From an uncultured Clostridia bacterium (GTDB taxonomy: Bacteria; Bacillota; Clostridia; Christensenellales; Borkfalkiaceae), in the NCBI GenBank assembly GCA_947589565.1, contig CANQBW010000020.1:1-32221 (forward strand): DNA of 32,221 bases, in the 5' to 3' direction. Below, piece by piece: positions 1-6,996 of the stretch. The position numbers and the translations under genes were made by a program. The notes beneath the pieces were generated by a model. The model saw only the letters and a program-made list of their open reading frames with translations, was not told where the DNA came from and did not search any database. The first letter of the stretch is position 1. Each line of letters opens with the position of its first letter.

Positions 1-171
1 ACTTTTCTTCCAAACCCCACAACTTCTCTTTGAACAAAATCTTAATTCCTGTTGCACTTAGTTTGACAATTCACCAGGACACGAGTTTTGAAATTACAAC
101 CCCCTACACTATAACAAGGACACTTTTTTTCAAAAGTTGGTGGTCTTAGAAAAAATTTCATGAAACTTTCA

Positions 172-203
172 CAAAAGAAAATCTCCCGCCGATAGAGCGA
201 GAG
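172..203 (-). terminator. possible terminator after the toxin gene
   Basis: On the minus strand a short CTCTC/GGGAG stem (199-203 with 183-187, one G-T pair) is followed by a T-rich run at 172-182. It lies just after the stop of the ParE-like toxin gene. The stem is weak, so this is a tentative call. Nothing else recognisable was seen in bases 1-219. Confidence 0.35.
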
Positions 204-219
204 AAACAATAAAAAGTAG

Positions 220-546
220 TTATTGATCTAACTTGATCTTTGTCAAGTTCATGCGGGTGTAGCGGAAACGAAGAATGTTGATTTGCTTTTCCACCTCTTT
301 CACCTCGTAGACAAGGATAAAGTTACCCACGGGAATATGCCTAATATTTTCATCCTGCACAAGAAAGATCTTGCAGTCGGCGGAAGAAAACGGAAACTCG
401 CAAACCGTATCAATCGCTTTCTCGATGTCTTGGAAAAGTTTTTCCGCAGCTTGTCCGTTTGCAAGCGTATCCGCTATGTAAGATAGCGCTTCGTCAATAT
501 CACGCAGGGCAAGCGGCGTAAAGCGAAAGCCGTACTTACTTTGCAT
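220..546 (-). CDS. ParE/RelE-superfamily toxin
   Basis: A 108-residue protein with the small RelE/ParE toxin fold: an N-terminal part reading 'FTPLALRDIDEALSYIADTL' (residues 9-28), a central helix, then the strands 'IRHIPVGNFILVYEV' and 'INILRFRYTRMN'. RelE members cut mRNA on the ribosome and ParE members poison gyrase. The helix-rich N-terminus and the RFRYTRMN end fit ParE or plasmid-stabilisation members better, but the target cannot be decided from sequence. The gene overlaps the upstream antitoxin gene by 11 bases, as is usual for translationally coupled pairs. The AUG lies inside the antitoxin 3' end. Length is normal for the family (about 90-110). Confidence 0.85.
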   Translation of the reverse strand: MQSKYGFRFTPLALRDIDEALSYIADTLANGQAAEKLFQDIEKAIDTVCEFPFSSADCKIFLVQDENIRHIPVGNFILVYEVKEVEKQINILRFRYTRMNLTKIKLDQ

Positions 547-793
547 ATTTCGCCCTCAGTTGCGCCATTGCCTCTTGCCCGTCGAGCAAATTGCCGCTGT
601 CCGCCTGCGCTTTGCCCTCCATGATCTTATTGTACATCTCCGCCTGCGCGAGCCGCTGTTCATACGCCGCCATGCTCATGACGACCATATCCCCGTAGCC
701 GTTTTTGGTGACGAAGATCGGCTCATTCGTCGCGTTGCACATCTCGGAAATTTTCGTCGTGTCTCTTAAATCCCGAATCGGAATGATCTGCAT
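536..793 (-). CDS. Phd/YefM-family antitoxin
   Basis: An 85-residue protein with the Phd/YefM N-terminal DNA-binding domain: 'IIPIRDLRDTTKISEMC' followed by 'PIFVTKNGYGDMVVMSMAAYE' read across two strands. The remaining ~40 residues are charged and probably disordered, the part that in this family wraps and neutralises the toxin. The start at 793 has a strong GGAGGG ribosome binding site. Antitoxins of this type bind their own promoter as dimers, and a perfect palindrome lies in the promoter spacer upstream. The gene precedes and overlaps the ParE-like toxin gene, the usual order for this class. Confidence 0.9.
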   Translation of the reverse strand: MQIIPIRDLRDTTKISEMCNATNEPIFVTKNGYGDMVVMSMAAYEQRLAQAEMYNKIMEGKAQADSGNLLDGQEAMAQLRAKYAK

Positions 794-822
794 AATTTCC
801 CTCCGCTCTATACTATGCCATG

Positions 823-851
823 ATTATAGCATAATTATGCTGCATTGTCAA
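823..851 (-). promoter_or_regulatory. toxin-antitoxin promoter with palindromic operator
   Basis: On the minus strand TTGACA (846-851) and TATAAT (823-828) are separated by exactly 17 bases, a perfect sigma-A consensus. The spacer is filled by the perfect 14-base palindrome AGCATAATTATGCT (828-841). A dimeric repressor bound there would block RNA polymerase, as expected for autoregulation by the Phd/YefM antitoxin. The promoter and palindrome are seen directly; the protein that binds is inferred. Confidence 0.85.
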
Positions 852-868
852 GACTTTCATACGGAAAA

Positions 869-3352
869 TCATGCCGTTTCATCGTAAATATCCGCGCGGA
901 GAGAGGACGTGTCGTAGCCGCCGACTTTGGTTTCTTGTGCATGGCGGTTGATGCCCGTATAGGAAAGCGAGCTGTCCTCGTAGCGTTTGAATTTGAACAC
1001 GGCGTCGTTCATGAGCGGCGCATTGAACACGTTGAGACTGACGAGAAGTTCGAAATCTTTCACATCCAAACCCGTTACGCGCTTGAAGAGACTCGGCTCT
1101 AATTGCGTGATGACTTCTTTTAATGTCTGTTCGCGGTAGTCGGTGAGATACATGAACACGGGAACTCGGGTTGCAAACTTGATGAGTTTTTGCTGAATTT
1201 CCTTGCGCTTGCTCTTATATTCCTTTTCATCTTCGGAGAGCTCCTTTTTTTCCGCTTTGGAAAGTTCCCGCTCATTTGCCTTTTCCTTTGCCTTTTTGAT
1301 CTTTTCGGACTTATTGATGATCGTCTCCAAGTCCTCGTTGAGAGAGCGGAAACCCTCGATACGGCGCAAGGCTTCCATTGCCTGCGGATTGTTCATGAGC
1401 CGCAGCAAAGTCGCATTATCCACGTTGACAAGCAACGCCGATTCCCACCGCCGTGCAAGCAGAGTTGCGGTCGTTCCGCTCGTGGCGATGTCGAGAATGC
1501 CCGCCGCGTCAATCTGCTTCATACTGCTGCCGTCATAGGCGAGAACGGGCAGAAATTTGATAAACTCGGCAACTTTCTTTTCGGGATTTACTTCGTCCAC
1601 GTTGAGACGGCAGGCGTAATCGGAGATCTGCCGAAGCGCACGGTCGGGCGCAAAGTCGAACACATAGCATTCGCGCTTCAAAATTTCCTCGGCGTTGGGG
1701 TCGAGACCCGTGGGATTTTTGACCGTCCACGGAGACTGCACGCGGAACGCGGCTTGGAAGTAGGTTTCAGGACTTGTGAGGTTGCGGAGCATGAAAATGC
1801 CCGTCCAGGGCCTCACCGTGACCCCTGTGGTGAGTTTCCCGCAGGTGAGCGTAATGGACTTGCTGTCAAGCGGCTCTTCCATGGCGGCTTTCACGGGCGG
1901 GAGAGCGGCAAGACCTATCCCTGCGTCCGCACCTGCGCAGACGACAACGTGATAGTCGTGATAGAAAGTATTGCGTTTTTCGGCGAGCAGATTCCGCATG
2001 GCGTGGCAGGCGGCGACGCTCGGCAAGAACCACACGGTATGTAGGAGAATGTTCTGCAATCTCCCCGAAGAGAACGGCAATGGCGGCTTCTTCGCGCCGA
2101 GGCGCAAGTTATCGATACTCGTCTCCAAATACGCGCCGCGGATGAGATCGAGCCACTTTTGCACCTCGTCCTCATATTTGAAACGCGCAAACTCGCCCGC
2201 GCCCTCGGCGGAGAAAAACACGTTGAGGTCGAACTCATCGTATTCGCCCATGGCGGCGATCTCCTTGATGCTGTCGGGCAGTTGATAGGTCATGAGAACC
2301 ATGCGGGGCAACGCTTCGTAAGGATTGCGCCCGCGCTGAAAGTCCCAATTCAATTTTTCGCGCTGTTCGTCCGAATACGTCCAGTTATAAATTTGTTCCT
2401 CGATGAACTCTCCCGCGGCGATCGCGCGGAAAGGCGTGCCCGATAAATACAGATACGAGCGCGTGGAAATGGGCATATAGTCCTCGTTGAAGTAGTCCAT
2501 GCCGCCGCTTTCAGCGCGTTTTTCTCGGTCGTCCTCTGCTTCGAAGAGTTCCTTTGCCTTTTCGCGCCATGCGCCATAGTGGTACTCGTCAAAGACGACC
2601 ATATCCCACAGCACATTGTGCGCCCAAAGGTTGTTGAGCTTGATCCCGCCCGCCGCATTCTTTCCCAAAAAATCTTGGAAAGATGCAAAGCAGACGATCG
2701 GCCTTGTTTTATCCGCCTGTTCGTAAGAGAGTCCATCGTGGGAGAGAAACTGCCAACCTTCGAAATCGACATGGCTTAAAAGGTCCTCTTGCCACGCGCT
2801 TTGAACGGCGGGCTTGAACGTGAGTACGAGAATTTTGGTGAAATTCATGCGCTTTGCGAGTTCATAGGTCGCAAAGGTTTTGCCGAAACGCATTTTGCAG
2901 TTCCAGAGAAAATGCGGCGGCTTGCCGCCCTCCATGTATTCGGAAAAGTACGCCGCCGTGCGGGAGACTGCCTCTTCCTGTTCGGGGCGCATTTTGAAGT
3001 CGAGATGACGGTTTTCCTGCACCTGCGTGCCGCGTTTGAGGGAGAGAATCGCAGATTCGACGTCATTAACGCCGCATTTGAACCATTCGCCGCCGGGACT
3101 TGAAAATCCGCGCGCCCGCAAGAGACGATGCACGTCGTGGTCGGTAAACGCAGACCCATCTGCCCTCATCGCAGACGTTTCAAGCTCGATTTTATAAGAC
3201 CGTTCGGGAAGCTCCACGGGATACTGTTCGGCGACGCGCTCTTGCACGCTCCTTGTGGTATATCCGATTTTGAGCATATTCGGAAACCGACTGTCGCTGT
3301 AAGCGTAGAGTTTCGGTTGCGCATCGCCCCTCATCGGGAAGAAATTCGACAT
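869..3352 (-). CDS. GIY-YIG nuclease fused to SF2 helicase (restriction subunit)
   Basis: An 827-residue protein. Residues 14-100 resemble a GIY-YIG endonuclease of the T5orf172/MUG113 type, with 'KLYAYS' and 'LKIGYTTR' as the two signature strands. Residues ~120-545 are a type III restriction / superfamily 2 helicase core: a GKT P-loop at 157-159, the Walker B box DEYH at 255-258, SGT motif III at 304-306 and a motif VI-like 'YFQAAFRVQSPW' at 531-542. Residues ~670-725 are lysine- and glutamate-rich and probably coiled coil. The architecture suggests ATP-driven translocation coupled to DNA cleavage. It is the last gene of the operon with two methylase-like genes, which supports a restriction role. 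An ATP-dependent defence nuclease that acts without classical site-specific restriction cannot be excluded. Confidence 0.8.
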   Translation of the reverse strand: MSNFFPMRGDAQPKLYAYSDSRFPNMLKIGYTTRSVQERVAEQYPVELPERSYKIELETSAMRADGSAFTDHDVHRLLRARGFSSPGGEWFKCGVNDVESAILSLKRGTQVQENRHLDFKMRPEQEEAVSRTAAYFSEYMEGGKPPHFLWNCKMRFGKTFATYELAKRMNFTKILVLTFKPAVQSAWQEDLLSHVDFEGWQFLSHDGLSYEQADKTRPIVCFASFQDFLGKNAAGGIKLNNLWAHNVLWDMVVFDEYHYGAWREKAKELFEAEDDREKRAESGGMDYFNEDYMPISTRSYLYLSGTPFRAIAAGEFIEEQIYNWTYSDEQREKLNWDFQRGRNPYEALPRMVLMTYQLPDSIKEIAAMGEYDEFDLNVFFSAEGAGEFARFKYEDEVQKWLDLIRGAYLETSIDNLRLGAKKPPLPFSSGRLQNILLHTVWFLPSVAACHAMRNLLAEKRNTFYHDYHVVVCAGADAGIGLAALPPVKAAMEEPLDSKSITLTCGKLTTGVTVRPWTGIFMLRNLTSPETYFQAAFRVQSPWTVKNPTGLDPNAEEILKRECYVFDFAPDRALRQISDYACRLNVDEVNPEKKVAEFIKFLPVLAYDGSSMKQIDAAGILDIATSGTTATLLARRWESALLVNVDNATLLRLMNNPQAMEALRRIEGFRSLNEDLETIINKSEKIKKAKEKANERELSKAEKKELSEDEKEYKSKRKEIQQKLIKFATRVPVFMYLTDYREQTLKEVITQLEPSLFKRVTGLDVKDFELLVSLNVFNAPLMNDAVFKFKRYEDSSLSYTGINRHAQETKVGGYDTSSLRADIYDETA

Positions 3353-3365
3353 GGAATCACCCCTA

Positions 3366-3731
3366 TTACAAAAGAATTTGAACTAAATCTGTAATTTTTC
3401 CTGCTTTCAATAATGCTTTTCCGCACAAAAAATTATAGTCAAATATCAACCTATCTTTCACACATTCATATAAACCGTAGGAGCGAAAACTCCTTTCATA
3501 CCCTCTCTCCCAGGCAATTTCATCTGCCAATTCGGCAAACAGTTCTATTTCCAAATATTTCTCTCGTAACTTTTTGTCTATCTCCAAAGCGTTTGAGTAG
3601 TTAAATTGGTTTATGGGATTTATTATCCAATTTTGAAGAGCACTCGCCTCACTTGACAATTCAATAAATTCACGACAGTTATTTAGAAGTTCAGCCCCTT
3701 GTTCAATTAACTTTTTTTTGAAATAAATCAT
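3366..3731 (-). CDS. unknown 121-residue protein in the R-M operon
   Basis: I do not recognise the family. The protein is mostly helical, with no signal peptide, membrane segment or cysteine pattern. It is tryptophan- and tyrosine-rich in the middle ('IAWERGYERSFRSYG'). The start at 3731 is chosen because it has an AGGGTGG ribosome binding site. Longer readings start at non-ATG codons inside the promoter -10 box (3764-3769), so they cannot be transcribed from it. It lies 13 bases before the nuclease gene and behind its own perfect promoter. It could be an accessory or inhibitor subunit of the nuclease, or a regulator, but nothing in the sequence decides this. Confidence 0.65.
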   Translation of the reverse strand: MIYFKKKLIEQGAELLNNCREFIELSSEASALQNWIINPINQFNYSNALEIDKKLREKYLEIELFAELADEIAWERGYERSFRSYGLYECVKDRLIFDYNFLCGKALLKAGKITDLVQILL

Positions 3732-3763
3732 TTCCACCCTCGTTTTTCGAATTTTATACCACA

Positions 3764-3792
3764 ATTATACATAATTTGTTGTTTTATGTCAA
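3764..3792 (-). promoter_or_regulatory. internal promoter for the nuclease half of the operon
   Basis: Minus strand TTGACA (3787-3792), a 17-base spacer, then TATAAT (3764-3769). Both boxes match consensus perfectly. The promoter sits between the methylase gene and the 121-residue gene, so nuclease expression can be set apart from methylase expression. The sequence ACCACAA recurs around it (3757-3764 and, as an inverted pair, 3810-3827), which may be a protein-binding repeat. Confidence 0.85.
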
Positions 3793-3809
3793 GCAATTTT
3801 ATAAAGAAA

Positions 3810-3827
3810 ACCACAATATCTTGTGGT
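3810..3827. terminator. bidirectional hairpin after the methylase gene
   Basis: ACCACAA (3810-3816) and TTGTGGT (3821-3827) form a perfect 7-bp stem with a four-base loop. On the minus strand it is followed by TTTTCTTT, 33 bases after the methylase stop. On the plus strand it is followed by ATATTTTTT. A terminator is the simplest reading. Because ACCACAA occurs again beside the downstream promoter, an operator role is an alternative. Confidence 0.55.
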
Positions 3828-3859
3828 ATATTTTTTAATTAACACAAGATGTGTAATTT

Positions 3860-5344
3860 TCATTCCATTGGTCTAATCATAGACTCTACAAATTGTATTT
3901 CCTCTTCGGATAATTTATATTTCGCATATAATTCCTCGTCCGTCCATGGTTTGGAAAAATCTTGCATAGGGACAAATTGATATACGCGAGAAGTGGCGTG
4001 TTGAGTATTTTTCACCAAGAGCACTAAGAATCTAAAAAACTTTGTTTTTATGTAACTCACTATATTTTCACAAGTCTGCTTATTATCGCAAGGATTTATA
4101 AGCAAATATGTTTCTGTGCAACACTCGTTTCTTTGTCCGACAAAAGGTTTCCCCAAGACAAAATAGGGAAAATCGCCGCGCTCTCCATAAGCATAAGAGA
4201 TAAATACTTTATACTTATCTATGTAATCTGTGTTCACTGCTATATTCATTCTATCAAGATAGCCATTGTGCGGATAGGCGTAAACAAAAACCGAATCGTC
4301 GTTTCCCAATTCATCCAACTTCACAGAAGTCACCAACCCAAATGGTTTTCGTGCGCTTACAATTTTTGCGAAACTTTCTTCATGATGGCGTTTTACTTTT
4401 TCTACAATACCAACGCTCTCATTAAACCGTACAAAGGTTTTATCGTTCTCCATTAACAAAAATCTTTCTGCGGTTGTTTCGCTGTCTTTTCTTGTATTCG
4501 TTACGATACATTTCCCCGCATGATCTCTATCCCACAAAAAATAGCAAACTCCACCTGAAAGATCGACCCCTGGGAAACACAAGGTAGAATCAAAATAATC
4601 ATGCAAAACACGGATATGTGTATCGTGTAGCATTGTATCGCGGAAATCATCAAGCCCCTTGCCTCCGCTGTACCACCGCGCGGGAATAATCATCGTCAAA
4701 TACCGCGGTTGTAATTTTTTCGCCGTCTCGACAAAATATTGATATATCGGGCTTGCACTTGCTTGCGCACCCCCGTCGGAGAGTTGATAGGGCGGGTTGC
4801 CGATGATCACATCAAACTGCATCTTGAAAACCTCCTCGCCGTGGATAAACGTGTACGCATGGCTCTCTAACGCCTCGCCGCGGTCATACTCCGCTCGGCT
4901 CGCCCCGCAATATACGCAACGCCCGTCCTTCCAAGTGTGCTTTGTCCGCAAAAATTTGATATTCCCTTCTTCATCCTCAAACTTTGTGCAGACCGAATAT
5001 TTCCCGTTCGCTGTCTTACTGCAATAAACGCTCCGCCGCGACAACAGCCCCGTCAGCTCCGTGATCGCAATTCCAAAAAGCTGTTTCGTGAAGATATGGT
5101 CGATGCGCTCCTGCTCGTCGGGAATCTGATCTTTCAATCCCGTCATGAGCCTTTTTGCGATTTCCCGCAAAAACACGCCCGATTTTGCGCAAGGGTCTAA
5201 AAACTTCGTCTCTTTGTTTTCAAACAGCGTTTGGGGTAAAAGATCGAGCATCGCGTTTGCCAAGTTCGGCGGCGTGAACACTTCGTCGTTCGAGAGGTTG
5301 GCAAGGCAAGAGAGGACGTCGGGGTTATGGATGGCTTTTATCAT
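3860..5344 (-). CDS. Eco57I-like adenine-specific DNA methylase
   Basis: A 494-residue protein from the ATG at 5344, which overlaps the upstream gene by 20 bases. The reading frame stays open for 26 further codons upstream, but that stretch is the out-of-frame tail of the neighbour. 'DEVFTPP' opens the methylase fold, 'FLDPCAKSGVFL' (about residues 48-59) is the SAM-binding motif I, and NPPY at about 183-186 is the catalytic motif IV of N6-adenine (or N4-cytosine) methylases. A cysteine-rich insert with CVYC lies between them and may bind zinc. The C-terminal ~250 residues probably recognise the target. The expected role is to methylate host DNA so that the co-encoded nuclease spares it. The specificity cannot be read. 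Confidence 0.85.
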   Translation of the reverse strand: MIKAIHNPDVLSCLANLSNDEVFTPPNLANAMLDLLPQTLFENKETKFLDPCAKSGVFLREIAKRLMTGLKDQIPDEQERIDHIFTKQLFGIAITELTGLLSRRSVYCSKTANGKYSVCTKFEDEEGNIKFLRTKHTWKDGRCVYCGASRAEYDRGEALESHAYTFIHGEEVFKMQFDVIIGNPPYQLSDGGAQASASPIYQYFVETAKKLQPRYLTMIIPARWYSGGKGLDDFRDTMLHDTHIRVLHDYFDSTLCFPGVDLSGGVCYFLWDRDHAGKCIVTNTRKDSETTAERFLLMENDKTFVRFNESVGIVEKVKRHHEESFAKIVSARKPFGLVTSVKLDELGNDDSVFVYAYPHNGYLDRMNIAVNTDYIDKYKVFISYAYGERGDFPYFVLGKPFVGQRNECCTETYLLINPCDNKQTCENIVSYIKTKFFRFLVLLVKNTQHATSRVYQFVPMQDFSKPWTDEELYAKYKLSEEEIQFVESMIRPME

Positions 5345-5981
5345 AGGTTGCGATCTCCAAATAATGCACGGCGGGGAATCTCCCCACCTCTTTGGGCAAT
5401 TTTTCTTCGGGCGATAAGTCATAGAGCGTATCTTTTCTTTCGCCGCTTTCGAGCAGGCTGTTCATTGTGAAATCCCGCCGCTGGACTTTGCTACCACTCA
5501 CAAAGGACCACTCCGAGAAGACGATCGGCTCGCCCGCGCTTGTGAGCAGCGTGAGCGCGTCGCCGCAGATGATGTTCTTCTCCAAAAGATAGCGAATGCT
5601 CCTAAGATACCGCTCGGACGTCTTTTTGAACTGCGCGCGATAGCGGGAGAGAAAGTAATCATAGAGCCGCGCGCGGCATTCGGCGGCGTTATCCGGCAGG
5701 AGTTCCACGCCGTAGATGCTCGAAACGGCGAGAAAGGCGCGTGTCTCCCATTCATACTGCACCTTGCGGTAGACCGTATCCACGACATTTAACTTTCTCT
5801 CCAAAATTTTGATGAGGAAATTGCCCGTCCCGCAGGCAGGCTCCAAAAAGCGGCTCTCGATGCGCTCGCACTCATTTTTTACGAGGTCGAGCATGGCGTT
5901 CACTTCCCGCTCGGCAGTGAACACTTCTCCGTGCGCTCGCACCCGCTCCCTCGATTTGGTTTGTTGTTCTTTGGTAGGCAT
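5325..5981 (-). CDS. short methylase-like subunit, motif I only
   Basis: A 218-residue protein with a complete SAM-binding motif I, 'FLEPACGTGNFL' (45-56), preceded by 'HGEVFTAEREVNAMLDLV'. A motif II-like 'IYGVELLPDN' and 'IICGDALTL' follow. There is no NPPY or related catalytic motif IV, and the chain stops soon after 'EPIVFSEWSFVSGS'. Its N-terminus resembles that of the downstream methylase (DEVFTPPNLANAMLDLL), so the two are probably paralogous halves of one enzyme. It is the first gene behind the operator-controlled promoter and has only a weak ribosome binding site. It may bind SAM or assemble the complex rather than catalyse. Confidence 0.75.
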   Translation of the reverse strand: MPTKEQQTKSRERVRAHGEVFTAEREVNAMLDLVKNECERIESRFLEPACGTGNFLIKILERKLNVVDTVYRKVQYEWETRAFLAVSSIYGVELLPDNAAECRARLYDYFLSRYRAQFKKTSERYLRSIRYLLEKNIICGDALTLLTSAGEPIVFSEWSFVSGSKVQRRDFTMNSLLESGERKDTLYDLSPEEKLPKEVGRFPAVHYLEIATYDKSHP

Positions 5982-6002
5982 AATTTAAGATTGCTCTCTA
6001 TA

Positions 6003-6031
6003 ATTATATGTGTATTGCACATATTTGTCAA
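6003..6031 (-). promoter_or_regulatory. methylase promoter, perfect consensus
   Basis: Minus strand TTGACA (6026-6031), 17-base spacer, TATAAT (6003-6008). The start of transcription would fall about 15 bases before the first methylase gene. The 13-base palindromic site at 6009-6021 lies wholly inside the spacer, so a bound regulator would shut the promoter. Confidence 0.88.
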
Positions 6032-6044
6032 TGTGTAATGCACA
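6009..6044. promoter_or_regulatory. paired operators TGTG-N5-CACA (controller boxes)
   Basis: Two near-identical sites, TGTGTATTGCACA (6009-6021) and TGTGTAATGCACA (6032-6044), each an inverted repeat with arms TGTG and CACA. Their centres are 23 bases apart, about two helical turns. Site 1 fills the methylase promoter spacer and site 2 abuts its -35 box. On the other strand both lie just upstream of the XRE gene's -10 box. This is the arrangement expected of restriction-modification controller proteins, in which two dimers bind side by side. Confidence 0.8.
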
Positions 6045-6051
6045 TTTTTCT

Positions 6052-6057
6052 TAAAAT
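6052..6057 (+). promoter_or_regulatory. XRE regulator -10 box, probably leaderless
   Basis: TAAAAT ends seven bases before the ATG at 6064, so transcription would begin at or next to the start codon. No Shine-Dalgarno sequence precedes that ATG. No good -35 box is found 16-18 bases upstream, where operator site 2 begins, which would fit activation by a bound regulator. Some controller genes of R-M systems are known to be leaderless. Confidence 0.5.
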
Positions 6058-6063
6058 ATATCT

Positions 6064-6276
6064 ATGCAGTTCGGGAAATTTTTCCGCAAGGCGCGCAAGC
6101 AAAGCGGATTTTCGCAAAAACAAGTGGCAGAGAAACTCGGGATTCACCAGTCGAATGTTAGCGATTGGGAGAACGATGTTTCGCGCCCCGACTATGAAAA
6201 GTTGATTGCTCTTGCAGAGCTTTACGAAGTCTCGCTCTATGAAATTTTGGGCGTCGACCCGCCCTCTTTTCTTTGA
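6064..6276 (+). CDS. XRE-family HTH regulator (C-protein-like), C-terminally truncated
   Basis: A 70-residue protein that is almost wholly a Cro/CI-type helix-turn-helix: 'FFRKARKQSGFSQKQVAEKL' (helices 1-2), recognition helix 'IHQSNVSDWENDVSRP', then 'LIALAELYEVSLYEILGV'. It is transcribed away from the methylase operon across the paired TGTG-N5-CACA operators. This suggests it is the controller that represses the methylases and tunes its own gene. The open frame ends in 'VDPPSFL', but the next frame carries a typical XRE C-terminal tail without interruption, so the present stop comes from a one-base shift. The HTH itself is intact, so DNA binding is plausible; dimer strength may be changed. 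Confidence 0.85.
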   Translation: MQFGKFFRKARKQSGFSQKQVAEKLGIHQSNVSDWENDVSRPDYEKLIALAELYEVSLYEILGVDPPSFL

Positions 6277-6385
6277 AACTACTGATATCTGTTTTTTGAC
6301 TGCGCGGGAAAAACATCTGCTCGAACGGTTTCGAAAATCCCCCGAAAATAAGAAAAAAGCTGTGATAACACTGCTTGAAGAGTAA
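6263..6385 (+). pseudogene. frameshifted C-terminal tail of the XRE regulator
   Basis: In the frame one base ahead of the XRE gene, 6263-6382 is open and ends at TAA (6383-6385). It reads from PLFFETTD through 'FLTAREKHLLERFRKSPENK' to AVITLLEE. Tails of this kind (LT-x-E-x-x-LL-x-x-F/Y-R-x-x-x-x-E-N-K-x-A-V) are common at the end of XRE regulators. Joining the two frames near 6256-6270, in the run CCCGCCCTCTTTT, restores a protein of about 106 residues. An assembly error, a real mutation or a programmed shift would all look like this. Confidence 0.75.
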
Positions 6386-6564
6386 AAATTGCATTTGAAA
6401 TTTCAGTACGATTTATCTTCTGTCGGAAAATTATCTTGAATTTACGCCTGCTTTTGCATTATTGATAGTTTTTTCGTGATTTGCACAATTATGTTTCTAA
6501 ATTCAACCAAATTTCTTTTTATTTATTTCTTCTAAACTTTTTTCTTAAAGTTGTGTGATTTTAC

Positions 6565-6593
6565 TTGACTTCTCTAATGCCTTATGATACTAT
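6565..6593 (+). promoter_or_regulatory. promoter of the 124-residue gene
   Basis: TTGACT (6565-6570), 17-base spacer, TACTAT (6588-6593), 24 bases before the start codon at 6618. The 15-base string ATACTATATATTGTG that covers the -10 recurs at 7585-7599 beside the tRNA remnant. Confidence 0.7.
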
Positions 6594-6617
6594 ATATTGT
6601 GTCAAGGAGGTATTGGA

Positions 6618-6992
6618 ATGCCCAAGTATTCGTTTGACTATTCTATTGACACAAGCGGAATGGCAAAAATCTCGGTATCAACCGTCGGTATTATTTTCAG
6701 CCGCGAAGCAATAGCTATGTTAAATTATCCCGAAAAAGTAAATATCGGCTTGGACCGAAGTAAAGGGATTTTAGGGATTCGGGCTGCCGATCCTCAATCC
6801 AATATAAAAGCATTTGACTTTGTTACTTCTGTAAAAAAGCGTGATTGGATACGAATCCAATCAAAACAGCTCGTAACGGAGATTGCGAAAATAGCAAAAT
6901 TAACATTGGGGAAGGAATCTGTTCCCTTTCTTGCCACCATGGAGGAGGATGAAGACGTTAAATTTTTAATTGTCGAGTTGAAAAAGAAATAG
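6618..6992 (+). CDS. unknown 124-residue protein
   Basis: The start at 6618 has AAGGAGG (6604-6610) seven bases upstream, much better than the upstream in-frame ATG at 6597. The protein is a mixed strand/helix fold without signal peptide or membrane segment. It has 'FSREAIAMLNYPEKVNIGLD' and 'KGILGIRAADPQSNIKAFDF', then a lysine-rich middle and an acidic stretch 'EEDEDVK' near the end. I do not recognise a named family; similar small proteins exist in Clostridia as hypotheticals. It stands alone behind its own promoter and is followed by a long hairpin, so it is a single-gene unit. A nucleic-acid role is possible from the basic middle but is not shown. Confidence 0.75.
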   Translation: MPKYSFDYSIDTSGMAKISVSTVGIIFSREAIAMLNYPEKVNIGLDRSKGILGIRAADPQSNIKAFDFVTSVKKRDWIRIQSKQLVTEIAKIAKLTLGKESVPFLATMEEDEDVKFLIVELKKK

Positions 6993-6996
6993 AAAA

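Noticed and set aside
2..219. Gene or end of a gene at the left window edge
   Set aside because: No open frame with a ribosome binding site or recognisable residues was seen on either strand.
5345..5422. Longer start for the Eco57I-like methylase
   Set aside because: The extra 26 residues are the out-of-frame tail of the upstream methylase-like gene and lack family similarity; the ATG at 5344 begins the conserved part.
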